Origin: an uncultured Flavobacteriales bacterium
GTDB lineage: Bacteria > Bacteroidota > Bacteroidia > Flavobacteriales > Crocinitomicaceae
Reading direction: 5' to 3'
Length of the DNA: 64,000 nt
NCBI GenBank assembly: GCA_946480815.1
Contig: CAMLLB010000018.1
Location: 6,020 to 70,019 of the forward strand
Both the position numbers and the translations under genes were made by a program. The notes under the pieces were generated by a model. It saw only the letters and a list, made by a program, of their open reading frames with translations, did not search any database and was not told the DNA's origin. This document shows, in pieces, positions 51,732 to 60,660 of the stretch (the stretch's first letter is position 1; every line of letters starts with the position of its first letter).

Positions 51732-52807
51732 ATCGATACTTTGTAGGCATATTACTCTTACTGGTTCTCTTTTTAGCATGTACGAAAGAAAAAGTTGGTT
51801 ATGATCCGACTCCTTATACACTTAAAATTCCAAGTCATTTTCCACAAATGAATATTCCGGCAGATAACCCGATGACGGAAGAAGGTGTCCTGTTGGGGAG
51901 AATGTTGTTCTATGAAAAACAATTGTCTTTAAACAATACCATTTCATGCGGATCTTGTCATGCACCGGATGCTTCATTTTCAGATGTAAATCAGTTTTCC
52001 CAGGGAGTTAACGGAACTTTGGGAACGCGGAATGCAATGGCCTTGATTAATCTCGGTTGGCAAACCAGTTTCTTTTGGGATGGAAGAGCACATACGTTGG
52101 AGGAACAGATTTTAGAGCCAGTGCCAAACCCGGTAGAAATGCATCTGCAATGGAAAGATGCCGTTTCACGTTTAAAAGCAGTAGGGCTTTATCGCAATCA
52201 GTTTTACAAAGCTTTCGGAGTGGTCGATTTTGATTCTACTCATGTAGCAAAAGCACTAGCCCAGTTTTTACGGACGATGATTTCCGGGGAGTCGAAATAC
52301 GATGTGATGTACAAGTTTGCGAATAATATCCCGCTGACCTCTACAGAATTAGCGATCAAAAATTCGGTTACATCTGAAGAATGGGCAGGATTTGATCTCT
52401 TTAAAAGCTTAAACGGAGCGGATTGCTTTCATTGTCATAACGGAACCTTGATGCAGGTGCAGAAATTTTCGAATAATGGGTTGGATGCTGTTTTTTCCGA
52501 TTTGGGAAGAGGAGCGATCACACACAACACAAACGATAACGGAAAATTCAAAGTTCCGACCCTCCGGAATATTGCACTTTCGGCACCTTATATGCATGAT
52601 GGAAGGTTTGCGACATTGGATGATGTAATTGAACATTATTCGACTGGAATTCAGCATTCTGGCACAATTGATCCATTGATCGAATTTGCGGGTCAGGGCG
52701 GGGTTCAATTGGATAATGAACAGCGTAATCAGTTGAAATCCTTTTTATTAACGTTAACAGATTATAATTTTGTAACTAATCCTGACTTTAAACCGTTAAA
52801 CCCCTAA
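51728..52807 (+). CDS. mbnH: MbnH-family di-heme MauG-like peroxidase/oxidase
   Basis: 359 residues, a lipoprotein (LLVLFLAC, Cys18) of the bacterial cytochrome c peroxidase/MauG superfamily. Both c-heme sites are intact: CGSCH at 74-78 and CFHCH at 233-237. Typical blocks are GTRNAMALINLGWQTSFFWDGRA and VPTLRNIALSAPYMHDGRFATLDDVIEHY (core PTLRNIALSAPYMHDGRF). The overlap with mbnP and the lipoprotein signals on both support a membrane-attached pair in which MbnH oxidises MbnP. A plain cytochrome c peroxidase is the alternative, but the MbnP partner argues against it. Confidence 0.85.
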   Translation: MNRYFVGILLLLVLFLACTKEKVGYDPTPYTLKIPSHFPQMNIPADNPMTEEGVLLGRMLFYEKQLSLNNTISCGSCHAPDASFSDVNQFSQGVNGTLGTRNAMALINLGWQTSFFWDGRAHTLEEQILEPVPNPVEMHLQWKDAVSRLKAVGLYRNQFYKAFGVVDFDSTHVAKALAQFLRTMISGESKYDVMYKFANNIPLTSTELAIKNSVTSEEWAGFDLFKSLNGADCFHCHNGTLMQVQKFSNNGLDAVFSDLGRGAITHNTNDNGKFKVPTLRNIALSAPYMHDGRFATLDDVIEHYSTGIQHSGTIDPLIEFAGQGGVQLDNEQRNQLKSFLLTLTDYNFVTNPDFKPLNP

Positions 52808-52828
52808 CGAAGTAAGTCTAATTGTTAG

Positions 52829-52836
52829 TACATTTG
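52829..52836 (+). promoter_or_regulatory. Bacteroidota -7 box before the 52847 gene
   Basis: TACATTTG matches TAnnTTTG, 10 bases before ATG 52847. Confidence 0.6.
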
Positions 52837-52846
52837 TACAAGTGAT

Positions 52847-54280
52847 ATGGAAGAAATGGTAGACGAAAGAAGATTAACCACCGAGGAAAAAGCCTTGAAA
52901 ATTAATCTAACAAGTGACATTTATGGTTGTTTCGCCGAAATTGGAGCGGGACAGGAAGTGGCAGCCAACTTTTTTAAAGCAGGAGGTAGTTCCGGGACCA
53001 TTGCGTATACGCAATCGGCATACGATATGAAAGTTTCGGATGCGATGTATGGCGCAGCTTCAAGGTATGTTTGTGAGGAGCGTTTGACGACGATGCTTAC
53101 AACCGAATACAATACGTTATGTGAGCGTCTTCCTAAAAAACAGGAAGTAGCTCGTTTCTTCGCATTCTGTAATACCGTTGAATCTTTAAATTATCACAAA
53201 ACGAACCAGGGCCAGGGTTGGGTCGGATTGCGCTTTCAGTTAAAACAAGGAGGTGAATTCAACGACATTATTCTGCATGTAAAAATGCACGACAATTCCC
53301 ATAAAGCACAACAGGAAGCCTTAGGGATTTTAGGTGTGAACCTGATTCATGCCGCTTATTTTTCGACAGATGACCTGGATGAATTCCTGACAAACCTGGT
53401 TCACCGTATTCCGAGAGATCGAGTAGAAGTAGATATGTTGCGTGTCTCCGGACCTGATTTAGGATTGGTAGATAATCGTATTATTGCATTGAACCTGGTG
53501 AAAAGAGGAATGACGGATGCAACGATGTTCGACCTGTGTGGTACGGTTCTTCAACCGGCAGCTGCTTTGTATAAAAAGAACATTTTGTTGATGCGTGGTC
53601 GTTTCCGTCCGGTTACCAAAGTGCATTTGGACATGATTGCTCATGGAACCGAGCAGTTCCTGAAGGAAGATGGTGTTCGTGAAGATAATTTGTCGGTGAT
53701 CTTTGAGCTGACTCTGAAAGATTTAACCGCAGATGGAAAAATTTCAGATAAAGACTTCATTGACCGTGCTGAGCTGCTGGAATCTTTGGGATACACTGTA
53801 ATGATTTCCAATTATTTGAAACATTACAAAATGCTGGATTACCTGGCTACGATTGCAAGAGGTCAGAAAATGGGTGTTATTGCTGGAGTTTATAACCTGC
53901 ATACCATTTTCGACGAACGTTATTATGATAATTTACCGGGTGGTTTGCTGGAGGCTTTTGGTATCGGTTTCGGTCACAATGTGAAAATGTACGTTTATCC
54001 GGCAATTAATGTTGATACGGGCGAGCTCTATACTTTGGATGAGTTGACAATTCCAAAACATTTACGTGGATTGGTTCAGTTCCTGAAAGACAATAACAAA
54101 TTGGAGGCAATTTCCAATTTTGATCCGCAAGCATTGAAAATCCTTTCGGATGATGTGTTGTCAAAGATCCGTGCAGGAATTACAAGCTGGGAACAGGATG
54201 TTCCGGAAAACGTGGTGAAAGCGATCAAATACTACGAACTTTTTGGTTACGACAAAAAGAGAGACGTGGTAAATGTATGA
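52847..54280 (+). CDS. conserved protein of unknown function, 477 residues
   Basis: I recall this as a well-conserved protein family of Bacteroidota and Proteobacteria but know no proven function; database names are inconsistent in my memory and are not used here. The protein is soluble, without signal peptide or membrane helix. Strongly patterned blocks are INLTSDIYGCFAEIGAGQEV (about 20-39), GGSSGTIAYTQSAYDMKVSDAMYG (about 46-69), DIILHVKMHDNSHKAQQEALGILGVNLIH and VEVDMLRVSGPDLGLVDNR. The Gly-rich segment and the DxHxK-type features could be phosphate binding, but no HxGH or Walker motif is visible. It has its own promoter and no operon partner. Confidence 0.75.
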   Translation: MEEMVDERRLTTEEKALKINLTSDIYGCFAEIGAGQEVAANFFKAGGSSGTIAYTQSAYDMKVSDAMYGAASRYVCEERLTTMLTTEYNTLCERLPKKQEVARFFAFCNTVESLNYHKTNQGQGWVGLRFQLKQGGEFNDIILHVKMHDNSHKAQQEALGILGVNLIHAAYFSTDDLDEFLTNLVHRIPRDRVEVDMLRVSGPDLGLVDNRIIALNLVKRGMTDATMFDLCGTVLQPAAALYKKNILLMRGRFRPVTKVHLDMIAHGTEQFLKEDGVREDNLSVIFELTLKDLTADGKISDKDFIDRAELLESLGYTVMISNYLKHYKMLDYLATIARGQKMGVIAGVYNLHTIFDERYYDNLPGGLLEAFGIGFGHNVKMYVYPAINVDTGELYTLDELTIPKHLRGLVQFLKDNNKLEAISNFDPQALKILSDDVLSKIRAGITSWEQDVPENVVKAIKYYELFGYDKKRDVVNV

Positions 54281-54413
54281 AGGCCGAAAGATTCCTGATT
54301 GTTAGTTAATTGGGATTCTTTGGTGAGAAAGGGTAAAAAAGATTTACCGAAAGCCTTAGTTTGTCTGAAATTATTCCTTAAATTGGTCATGAAAGCTACT
54401 ATTGCCAAACCTT

Positions 54414-56240
54414 ATGATTCGATTCACGGAAAGTCTTTCAATACTTAAGCAAAAGCATTGGCTTTTCGTTTTGGTATTGATTCATTTTTCACTTCCGGGC
54501 TTTTCCCAACAAAAGAAATACGATCATAAAAAATTTAACGAGGAAATTCAAAGACTGCGTGAAGAAATGATCGTGGATATTTCGAAGGCAAATGAAACGC
54601 TTCGTTACCTGGATAATAAGTACAAGGATTTTCATAATGCCGAGATTAATTACCTTCTGACAATTAAGAAAATCAAATTTTTCAGTGCCTACGGGGATTA
54701 TGCCCGTGTGAAATTTGAGATCAACAAAGCCAAACGATTCCAATTTTTCTTTAAAGTCAAAAAGCAGGAAAAATTGTACCTGGATTTATACAGTGCGGTT
54801 TACGAAAGCTTGGGACAGAATTATGATCTCTTGATTCAAAAAGCGACCAAAATCCTGAATGAATCCGATAAATCTGATAAATACCTTTTGCTTCAATGCC
54901 GTCTTGTACTGACTAATTGTTATAGTGAAAAGGGAGATTTTGAGCAAGCATTGATCCAATTGAGAGAAGCGAAAATACTGACGCATAAGATGAGTGATGC
55001 TTATCGTTTTCAATTAGCAAACTCAGGAGGTCAGGTGTATTTTTTCAATAACAATATCGGTAAAGCGCTCAAAGAATTCCGATTTGCAAAAAAACTGGCC
55101 CGGATGAATCAGTGGAAATATGCTGAACAATATGCCAATGCAAGTTTGGGTGAGATTTATTTATACACCAATCAGTTAGATCTTGCAAAGCCGTACTTTG
55201 ACACAGTTCTGAAAAATGAAAAAGAAACGGAATTGAGAGATCTGTTCCAGGTTTATGGATGTTTGGAGCATTATTATGAACTGAAAAACAACATGGATTC
55301 GTCCTATTACTTTTCGGTTAAGCGCAATGAAATTGATGATTTGCTGGAAAATCTGCGAAGTGAAAACCTGGTATTTGAATTGGAAAAGGATTTTCAAACG
55401 GAATCCAATCAATACTTATTGGAAGAAGAGCGCAATAAAAATCAGCAACTTCGTTTAATACTGATCCTGATTCTCATGAGTATTGTAATCATTGTCAGTA
55501 TTTCCTATTTGTTTATTCGTCAAAAAAGTGATTCAAACCGGGTGCTCCAATTACAGAAAGAGGAGATTGATGACAAGAACAAAGAGATTTCGAATGCATT
55601 GGCAATGAAGGAAAGCCTTTTAAAGGAAATTCATCATCGTGTTAAGAATAATTTACAGGTAGTGTCCAGTATTTTGAACCTTCAATCACGCAACGTACAT
55701 GATCCGGAAGCGCTTCGTATCCTGGAAGAGGGGAAAGATCGCATTCGTGCGATAGCTTTAATCCATAATCAGCTTCATCTGAACAATGATTCGGCTTATG
55801 TGGAAATGGGGGCATATTTGAATAAATTGATTTCACAAATGAAGGAATCCTTTTCCAGTTACGATAAACATATTGAAGTAAGTGTGAACGTGGAAGAGAT
55901 CAATTTAGCAATTGATTATGCCGTTCCCGTGGGATTAATCATGTGTGAATTGCTTTCAAATGCCTATAAACATGCTTTCTCAAAACAAAATGAAGGGATG
56001 ATTGAAATTGCTTTAAAGAACAATCCTGAAAAAAGTCTGAATTATGAACTCCTGGTTAAAGACAATGGAATCGGGTATGCAGGAAAGACTGAATTTTTGG
56101 AGCAATCTTCCACAGGTGTTGAAATTATCAGTGCTTTTATTCAACAGCTGGATGCCAAATATACCTACTTGAATGAGGATGGAGGTTTCGGTTTGTTTAT
56201 CGAATTTGCAATTGATGAACGTCATTCTAAGTTCAATTGA
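54414..56240 (+). CDS. TPR sensor histidine kinase (HisKA_2)
   Basis: Membrane sensor kinase of 608 residues. A signal/anchor segment (WLFVLVLIHFSLPGFS) is followed by a periplasmic helical-repeat region of TPR type (about 30-310), a short coiled coil, one membrane helix (LRLILILILMSIVIIVSISYLF, core LILILMSIVIIVSISYLF, about 346-366), a HisKA_2 dimerisation domain with phospho-acceptor His407/408 in EIHHRVKNNLQVV, and a HATPase domain (N-box ELLSNAYKHAF, G-box KDNGIGYAG). The upstream TTG at 54402 could give 612 residues. No response regulator is adjacent. Confidence 0.88.
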   Translation: MIRFTESLSILKQKHWLFVLVLIHFSLPGFSQQKKYDHKKFNEEIQRLREEMIVDISKANETLRYLDNKYKDFHNAEINYLLTIKKIKFFSAYGDYARVKFEINKAKRFQFFFKVKKQEKLYLDLYSAVYESLGQNYDLLIQKATKILNESDKSDKYLLLQCRLVLTNCYSEKGDFEQALIQLREAKILTHKMSDAYRFQLANSGGQVYFFNNNIGKALKEFRFAKKLARMNQWKYAEQYANASLGEIYLYTNQLDLAKPYFDTVLKNEKETELRDLFQVYGCLEHYYELKNNMDSSYYFSVKRNEIDDLLENLRSENLVFELEKDFQTESNQYLLEEERNKNQQLRLILILILMSIVIIVSISYLFIRQKSDSNRVLQLQKEEIDDKNKEISNALAMKESLLKEIHHRVKNNLQVVSSILNLQSRNVHDPEALRILEEGKDRIRAIALIHNQLHLNNDSAYVEMGAYLNKLISQMKESFSSYDKHIEVSVNVEEINLAIDYAVPVGLIMCELLSNAYKHAFSKQNEGMIEIALKNNPEKSLNYELLVKDNGIGYAGKTEFLEQSSTGVEIISAFIQQLDAKYTYLNEDGGFGLFIEFAIDERHSKFN

Positions 56241-56274
56241 GTTTTTTTTGATATTTTAGATTGAAAGTTTTGTT

Positions 56275-57285
56275 ATGCCGCATATAAAGAATGCCTTGTT
56301 GAGATTTCGTATTATTGATCGTGCTCTGAGAAATAATTATAAGCCTTATCCGACAAAAGCAATGTTACGTGAGGCTTGTGAAGAAGCATTGTTCGGAAGT
56401 GTTGATGGCGCAAATATTTGCGATTCCACCATTGAGAAGGATATGTTTGCCATGAAAATGGAACACGATGCACCGATTAAGTATTCCAAAAGATATAATG
56501 GATATTATTACAGTGATCCCGAATTTTCATTGGATGAAATACCATTGAACGAATCGGATATCGAAGCAATTCGTTTTGCTGCAAATACGCTCAGTCAATT
56601 CAAGGATGTTGGAATGTTTAAACAATTCGGTTTCGCGATTGATAAAATTGTAGACCGCGTAAACATTTCGAATGATATCAATGACAAATCAATTGACCGT
56701 TTCGTGGAGTTTGAAACACCTGTTTCTTCGCGGGGAAGTGAGTTCCTGAACCCGATCCTGAATGCAATCAAGAATGGAAAGGTGATCTACTTTGATTATG
56801 AAAGCTTTCAAACACAAAAACGAAAAGCACGAAAAGTGCTTCCGCTTCTCCTGAAAGAATACCGAAATCGCTGGTATTTGCTTTGCTATGACCTGGTTAA
56901 GGAAGGAATTATAACCTATGGTTTGGACAGGATCTATGATTTACAGGAATCTGAAGAAGTATTCCGGTCTCCAATCTCATTCAACCCGGATCAGTTTTTT
57001 GAGCATGCTATTGGCATTACAGCCAGTAACGGTAAGCCGGAAACGGTTGTTTTTAAAGCAGACAATATTGCAGCAAAATATATTGAGTCGCAACCTTTTC
57101 ATGCGTCCCAGAAAATTGTAAAGGAAGGGAAGAACAGAACAACATTCGAAATGAAAGTATACATCTCGGAAGAATTGATCCGCAGTATTTTAAGTTATGG
57201 CGGAGAAATCGTTGTTACCGAACCGGAATTATTACGCATCCACATAATTGATCGTATTAAAGCAATGGTAGAAAACTATCAATAA
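56275..57285 (+). CDS. WYL-domain transcriptional regulator
   Basis: 336 residues. A helical N-terminal region (about 1-110) contains a helix-turn-helix-like part (AMLREACEEALFGS and STIEKDMFAMKMEHDAPI). The WYL domain covers about 160-240, with the signature RWYLLCYD and the preceding basic QKRKARKVLPLLLKEYRN. The C-terminal part (FKADNIAAKYIESQPFH and so on) is the WCX extension. WYL proteins bind nucleic-acid-derived ligands and often control stress or defence genes; no such genes are adjacent. It starts 34 bases after the sensor kinase and may be in the same transcript. Confidence 0.85.
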   Translation: MPHIKNALLRFRIIDRALRNNYKPYPTKAMLREACEEALFGSVDGANICDSTIEKDMFAMKMEHDAPIKYSKRYNGYYYSDPEFSLDEIPLNESDIEAIRFAANTLSQFKDVGMFKQFGFAIDKIVDRVNISNDINDKSIDRFVEFETPVSSRGSEFLNPILNAIKNGKVIYFDYESFQTQKRKARKVLPLLLKEYRNRWYLLCYDLVKEGIITYGLDRIYDLQESEEVFRSPISFNPDQFFEHAIGITASNGKPETVVFKADNIAAKYIESQPFHASQKIVKEGKNRTTFEMKVYISEELIRSILSYGGEIVVTEPELLRIHIIDRIKAMVENYQ

Positions 57286-57286
57286 G

Positions 57287-58384
57287 CTACTTTTTGATCA
57301 GGATTTGTGAATTTGTTTTGGACTTGATCACAAAAATTCCTTCCTGCTGATCTCTGAAATAGACTTCTGAATACCCGTTGTAACACGTTATAGTCAAATC
57401 TTTCGAGATATCCTGACCAATTGAGTTAAAGACTTTCAAATCCTGCAGTTCTGTTTTGTTACCGAAAACACGCACCTTTTCAGTGCTTGGATTTGGGAAA
57501 ACCCGGATCTCATTCGCACCGATTTCAAGCTCATTATTGAAAGAAACTGTTTTCAAAATTGATCTGGCACCATCAAAATCGTATTGACTCAACCGATAGT
57601 AGCTGATTCCATCAAGGGGTTCCGGATCTATTTCCTGGTATTCTATTGGTGTAGTACTTTCACCAGCAGCTTTGGTTGTTAGTAACCGGTTCCAATCCAT
57701 ACCGTTGGATGAGCGTTCAATTTCAAAATAATCACTGCTCTTTTCAGATTCGGTACGCCATTCCAATAAGGCATTTTGATTGACCTTGATTGCAGAAAAA
57801 TGGGTAAATTCTACGGGAAGTACATCTCCAGGTGTAAAATGAACCGTGCCATTGAAACTTCTGTTAGTTGTAACTGTACTGAATGGATAATCAATCCCAA
57901 TTCCTCCCAGAATTGCCATTTCGGTGTTGGAAGAAATGGTGGAATACCCTGCATTACTGGTTGTAAGGACGCTGTTTGTAACAATCGGACTGGATGCGGT
58001 AATATAGAATCCAAAGGTTTCCCCGGACGGAACAACTAAGTCAACGGGGATTGTTAAAGGTGTAGGAGTATCTGATCCGTTACTTGTGATCGGATCCGAA
58101 GTTCCAACAAGGAACCAGTTACCGGATGTGTTTTCTGATCCGATATAACTCCCGATTTTGTAATATACTTGATAACTTCCGGTAGAGGAAGACGGCAGAT
58201 TCACATCAAAACAGAAAATGGTAACTGTGTTTGTGGCAGAGATGTCAAACATAACTCCTTCATTTGAGTTATCGCTTGCATAGGGTGCTACTAAATCTGA
58301 TCCCACATTTGTGCATTGTGCAAAAAGTGATTGTGGACCAATTAAGAGGTAGCATGTGAACGAGAGAATTGTGAATTTCAACAT
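57287..58384 (-). CDS. secreted protein with T9SS type-A sorting domain
   Basis: 365 residues with a signal peptide (FTILSFTCYLLIGPQSLFAQ), a beta-sandwich N-terminal half (VAPYASDNSNEGVMFDISA, YQVYYKIGSYIGSENTSG), a linker with the T9SS-typical block LPVEFTHFSAIKVNQNALLEWRTESEKSSDYFEIERS (core LPVEFTHFSA and LLEWRTESE), and a C-terminal sorting domain (IRVFPNPSTEKVRV ... EGIFVIKSK). It would be a PorU substrate. The start at 58384 (MLKF) is chosen over 58426 because it begins the signal peptide. It is convergent with the WYL gene with one base between them. Confidence 0.85.
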   Translation of the reverse strand: MLKFTILSFTCYLLIGPQSLFAQCTNVGSDLVAPYASDNSNEGVMFDISATNTVTIFCFDVNLPSSSTGSYQVYYKIGSYIGSENTSGNWFLVGTSDPITSNGSDTPTPLTIPVDLVVPSGETFGFYITASSPIVTNSVLTTSNAGYSTISSNTEMAILGGIGIDYPFSTVTTNRSFNGTVHFTPGDVLPVEFTHFSAIKVNQNALLEWRTESEKSSDYFEIERSSNGMDWNRLLTTKAAGESTTPIEYQEIDPEPLDGISYYRLSQYDFDGARSILKTVSFNNELEIGANEIRVFPNPSTEKVRVFGNKTELQDLKVFNSIGQDISKDLTITCYNGYSEVYFRDQQEGIFVIKSKTNSQILIKK

Positions 58385-58520
58385 GACCTGTATAAATAAA
58401 ATAATGGTTAGCGGCAAGTTAACCAATTCTAAACGGGCTTTTCGAATTTTAACACTCTAAATCTCATTTTTAACATTTGATTTAGTGTTTCCGCATTAAG
58501 TAAGTGTTGTATAAACCATT

Positions 58521-58602
58521 GCAGACGAATGCTGTCCTTCGATGCTGCTGCATCAGCCGTGGCTGATTGCAACTCAGTCTTTCTGCCGCGGCAGACTAAG
58601 GC
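58521..58602. repeat. compound palindromic intergenic element
   Basis: Contains ATCAGCC-GT-GGCTGAT (58552-58567) and the GC-rich palindrome TCTGCCGCGGCAGA (58580-58593), within CTGTCC and CAGTC/GACTAAG words also seen in the 39-bp tandem repeat at 22262. It looks like a degraded copy of a dispersed repeat. Confidence 0.5.
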
Positions 58603-58609
58603 TTTTTCT

Positions 58610-58617
58610 TATATTTG
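58610..58617 (+). promoter_or_regulatory. Bacteroidota -7 box for the PaaG-like gene
   Basis: TATATTTG matches TAnnTTTG, 17 bases before ATG 58635; it lies inside the longer frame from 58542, which excludes that start. Confidence 0.6.
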
Positions 58618-58634
58618 CCTTCAAAAAATCAAGA

Positions 58635-59408
58635 ATGACACTGATTCAAGAATTCAAAAACGGAGTTTGTACGCTAATATTGAACAGACCACAGGTTTTC
58701 AATAGCTTTAATAAAGAAATGGCAATGGCTTTGCAAAAAGCATTGGATGATTGTGAGAAGGATGAATCTGTTCGGGCAATTGTTATTAAAGGAGAAGGAA
58801 AGGCTTTTTGTGCAGGACAGGATTTGGCAGAAGCAACCGATCCAAATGGGCCGGAAATGCAATCGATCGTAAAAGATCACTATAATCCAATTATTGAACG
58901 GATCAGAAAAATTGAAAAACCAATTATTGCCGGTGTAAACGGAGTTGCTGCAGGAGCAGGTGCAAACATCGCTTTGGCATGTGATTTAACCGTTGCAAAA
59001 GAGTCAGCCTCTTTTATACAGGCTTTTTCAAAGATTGGTCTGATTCCGGATTCAGGAGGAACATTTTTCTTACCACGTTTAGTCGGAATGCAAAAAGCAA
59101 TGGCTTTGATGATGACCGGAGAGAAGGTTTCTGCGACTGATGCAGCTGCCATGAATATGATTTACAAAGCTGTTTCGGACGAATCGTTTGATGATGAGCT
59201 GACAAAATTGGCTGAAAATATGGCTTCCATGCCAACATATGGTTTAGGTTTGACGAAACGGGCAATGAATGCAAGTTTCACAAATAACCTGACTGAGCAG
59301 TTGGCGGTTGAAGAGCAATTGCAAACATTGGCAGGGAAATCAGAAGATTTCACAGAGGGAGTGAATGCATTTATGGAAAAGAGAAGCCCGGTTTTTAAAG
59401 GGAAATAA
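58635..59408 (+). CDS. enoyl-CoA hydratase/isomerase, PaaG type
   Basis: 257-residue crotonase-fold enzyme. The oxyanion motifs GKAFCAGQDLAEATD (about 56-70) and NGVAAGAGANIALACDL (about 99-115) and the acidic QAFSKIGLIPDSGGTFFLPRLVG block (core GLIPDSGGTFF) are as in PaaG, where Asp replaces a hydratase Glu. PaaG isomerises ring-epoxy-phenylacetyl-CoA or acts as a delta-isomerase of enoyl-CoA. No other paa genes are in the window, so it may serve general beta-oxidation. The start at 58635 follows the promoter box. The PaaH-like gene follows. Confidence 0.87.
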   Translation: MTLIQEFKNGVCTLILNRPQVFNSFNKEMAMALQKALDDCEKDESVRAIVIKGEGKAFCAGQDLAEATDPNGPEMQSIVKDHYNPIIERIRKIEKPIIAGVNGVAAGAGANIALACDLTVAKESASFIQAFSKIGLIPDSGGTFFLPRLVGMQKAMALMMTGEKVSATDAAAMNMIYKAVSDESFDDELTKLAENMASMPTYGLGLTKRAMNASFTNNLTEQLAVEEQLQTLAGKSEDFTEGVNAFMEKRSPVFKGK

Positions 59409-59419
59409 GAGGAATTATG

Positions 59420-59461
59420 AATTATCAATTATCAAAGCTTTACTCTTGATAATTGATAATT
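59420..59461. repeat. AT-rich inverted repeat between the PaaG- and PaaH-like genes
   Basis: Perfect 16-base arms (59420-59435 and 59446-59461), each made of two AATTATCA-type units; a further TCAATTGATAATTT follows at 59464-59477. It may be a terminator-like or dispersed repeat. Confidence 0.6.
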
Positions 59462-59480
59462 AGTCAATTGATAATTTAGA

Positions 59481-60623
59481 ATGAAAAGCAAAATTGGAGT
59501 TCTGGGTGCCGGAACGATGGGAGCAGGAATTGCTCAGGTTGCAGCTCAATCAGGGCACGAAGTAGTATTGGTGGATGTGAATCCGATTCAACTGGACAAA
59601 GCAAAATTGTCTTTGATCAAAGTGCTTGACCGCATGATTGAGAAGGGAAGCCTGGATGAAGCAGGAAAAAATGATTTATTGAATCGACTTGTTTTTTCAA
59701 CGCAACTGGCTGATTTCAACGGTTCAGGTTTGGTAATTGAAGCGATCGTAGAAAAACTGGAGGTGAAACACGCTGTTTTTAAAGAAATTGAAGAGATCGT
59801 CGGGATGGATTGCATTATTGCTTCGAATACTTCTTCCTTATCAATCGCGTCTATCGGTTCGGTATTGAAATTCCCGGCTCGTGTGATCGGGATCCATTTT
59901 TTCAATCCTGCACCTTTGATGCCGCTGGTCGAAATTATTCCGGCTGTACAGACGAGTGATAAAGTAGTATCCGCTGCAAAATCGATTATTGATTCATGGG
60001 GCAAATTGACCGTTGTGTGTAAAGACACTCCCGGATTTATTGTAAATCGTGTGGCACGTCCGTTTTATGGAGAAGCCCTGCGTATTTATGAAGAAGGAAT
60101 CGCGGATTTTGCTACCATCGATTGGGCAATGACAGAATTAGCTGGATTCAGAATGGGGCCTTTTACATTGATGGATTATATTGGAAACGATATCAATTAC
60201 ACTGTAACAGAAACTGTTTTTGCCGCATTTTATTTCGATCCGCGTTTTAAACCGTCATTTACACAAAAAAGACACATGGAAGCGGGATTCCTTGGAAGAA
60301 AAACCGGAAGAGGTTATTACGATTATTCTGAAGGGGTAGAGTTACCGGCTCCAAAGAAGGATGAAAAATTAGGTCGACAAATCGTTGACCGCATTTTGTC
60401 CATGCTGATTAATGAAGCTTACGATGCGTTGTTCCTGAATGTTGCAAGCAGGGAAGATATTGATACTGCTATGACAAAGGGAGTGAATTATCCGAAAGGA
60501 TTATTGGCTTGGTCGGAAGAAATTGGCTTGAAAACCGTTCTGGCAAGATTGGAAGATTTGTTCCAGGAATATGGAGAAGACAGGTATCGTCCGAATCCGT
60601 TATTGAAGAGATTAGCAAAATAA
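59481..60623 (+). CDS. 3-hydroxyacyl-CoA dehydrogenase (PaaH/Hbd type)
   Basis: 380 residues. NAD-binding motif VLGAGTMGAGIAQVAAQSG (about 6-24), active-site region IASNTSSLSIASIG and IGIHFFNPAPLMPLVEIIP (core HFFNPAPLMPLVE), and CKDTPGFIVNRVARP (about 178-192). It oxidises 3-hydroxyacyl-CoA, such as 3-hydroxyadipyl-CoA (PaaH) or 3-hydroxybutyryl-CoA. Two C-terminal 3HCDH domains (about 185-285 and 295-378) fit the longer PaaH form. It is paired with the PaaG-like enzyme, supporting a shared pathway. Confidence 0.9.
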   Translation: MKSKIGVLGAGTMGAGIAQVAAQSGHEVVLVDVNPIQLDKAKLSLIKVLDRMIEKGSLDEAGKNDLLNRLVFSTQLADFNGSGLVIEAIVEKLEVKHAVFKEIEEIVGMDCIIASNTSSLSIASIGSVLKFPARVIGIHFFNPAPLMPLVEIIPAVQTSDKVVSAAKSIIDSWGKLTVVCKDTPGFIVNRVARPFYGEALRIYEEGIADFATIDWAMTELAGFRMGPFTLMDYIGNDINYTVTETVFAAFYFDPRFKPSFTQKRHMEAGFLGRKTGRGYYDYSEGVELPAPKKDEKLGRQIVDRILSMLINEAYDALFLNVASREDIDTAMTKGVNYPKGLLAWSEEIGLKTVLARLEDLFQEYGEDRYRPNPLLKRLAK

Positions 60624-60660
60624 ACTAGTAGTGGCGCGATAATCACGCCACTACTAGTTT
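60622..60660. repeat. third REP-like palindrome with GTAG foot; also terminator between convergent genes
   Basis: Perfect 15-base arms (60622-60636 and 60646-60660) around a 9-base loop that itself holds GAT/ATC. The core from GTAG (60628) to CTAC (60654) is 27 bases, close to the 28 of the two palindromes beside the RAYT gene. It occupies the whole gap between convergent genes. Confidence 0.65.
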
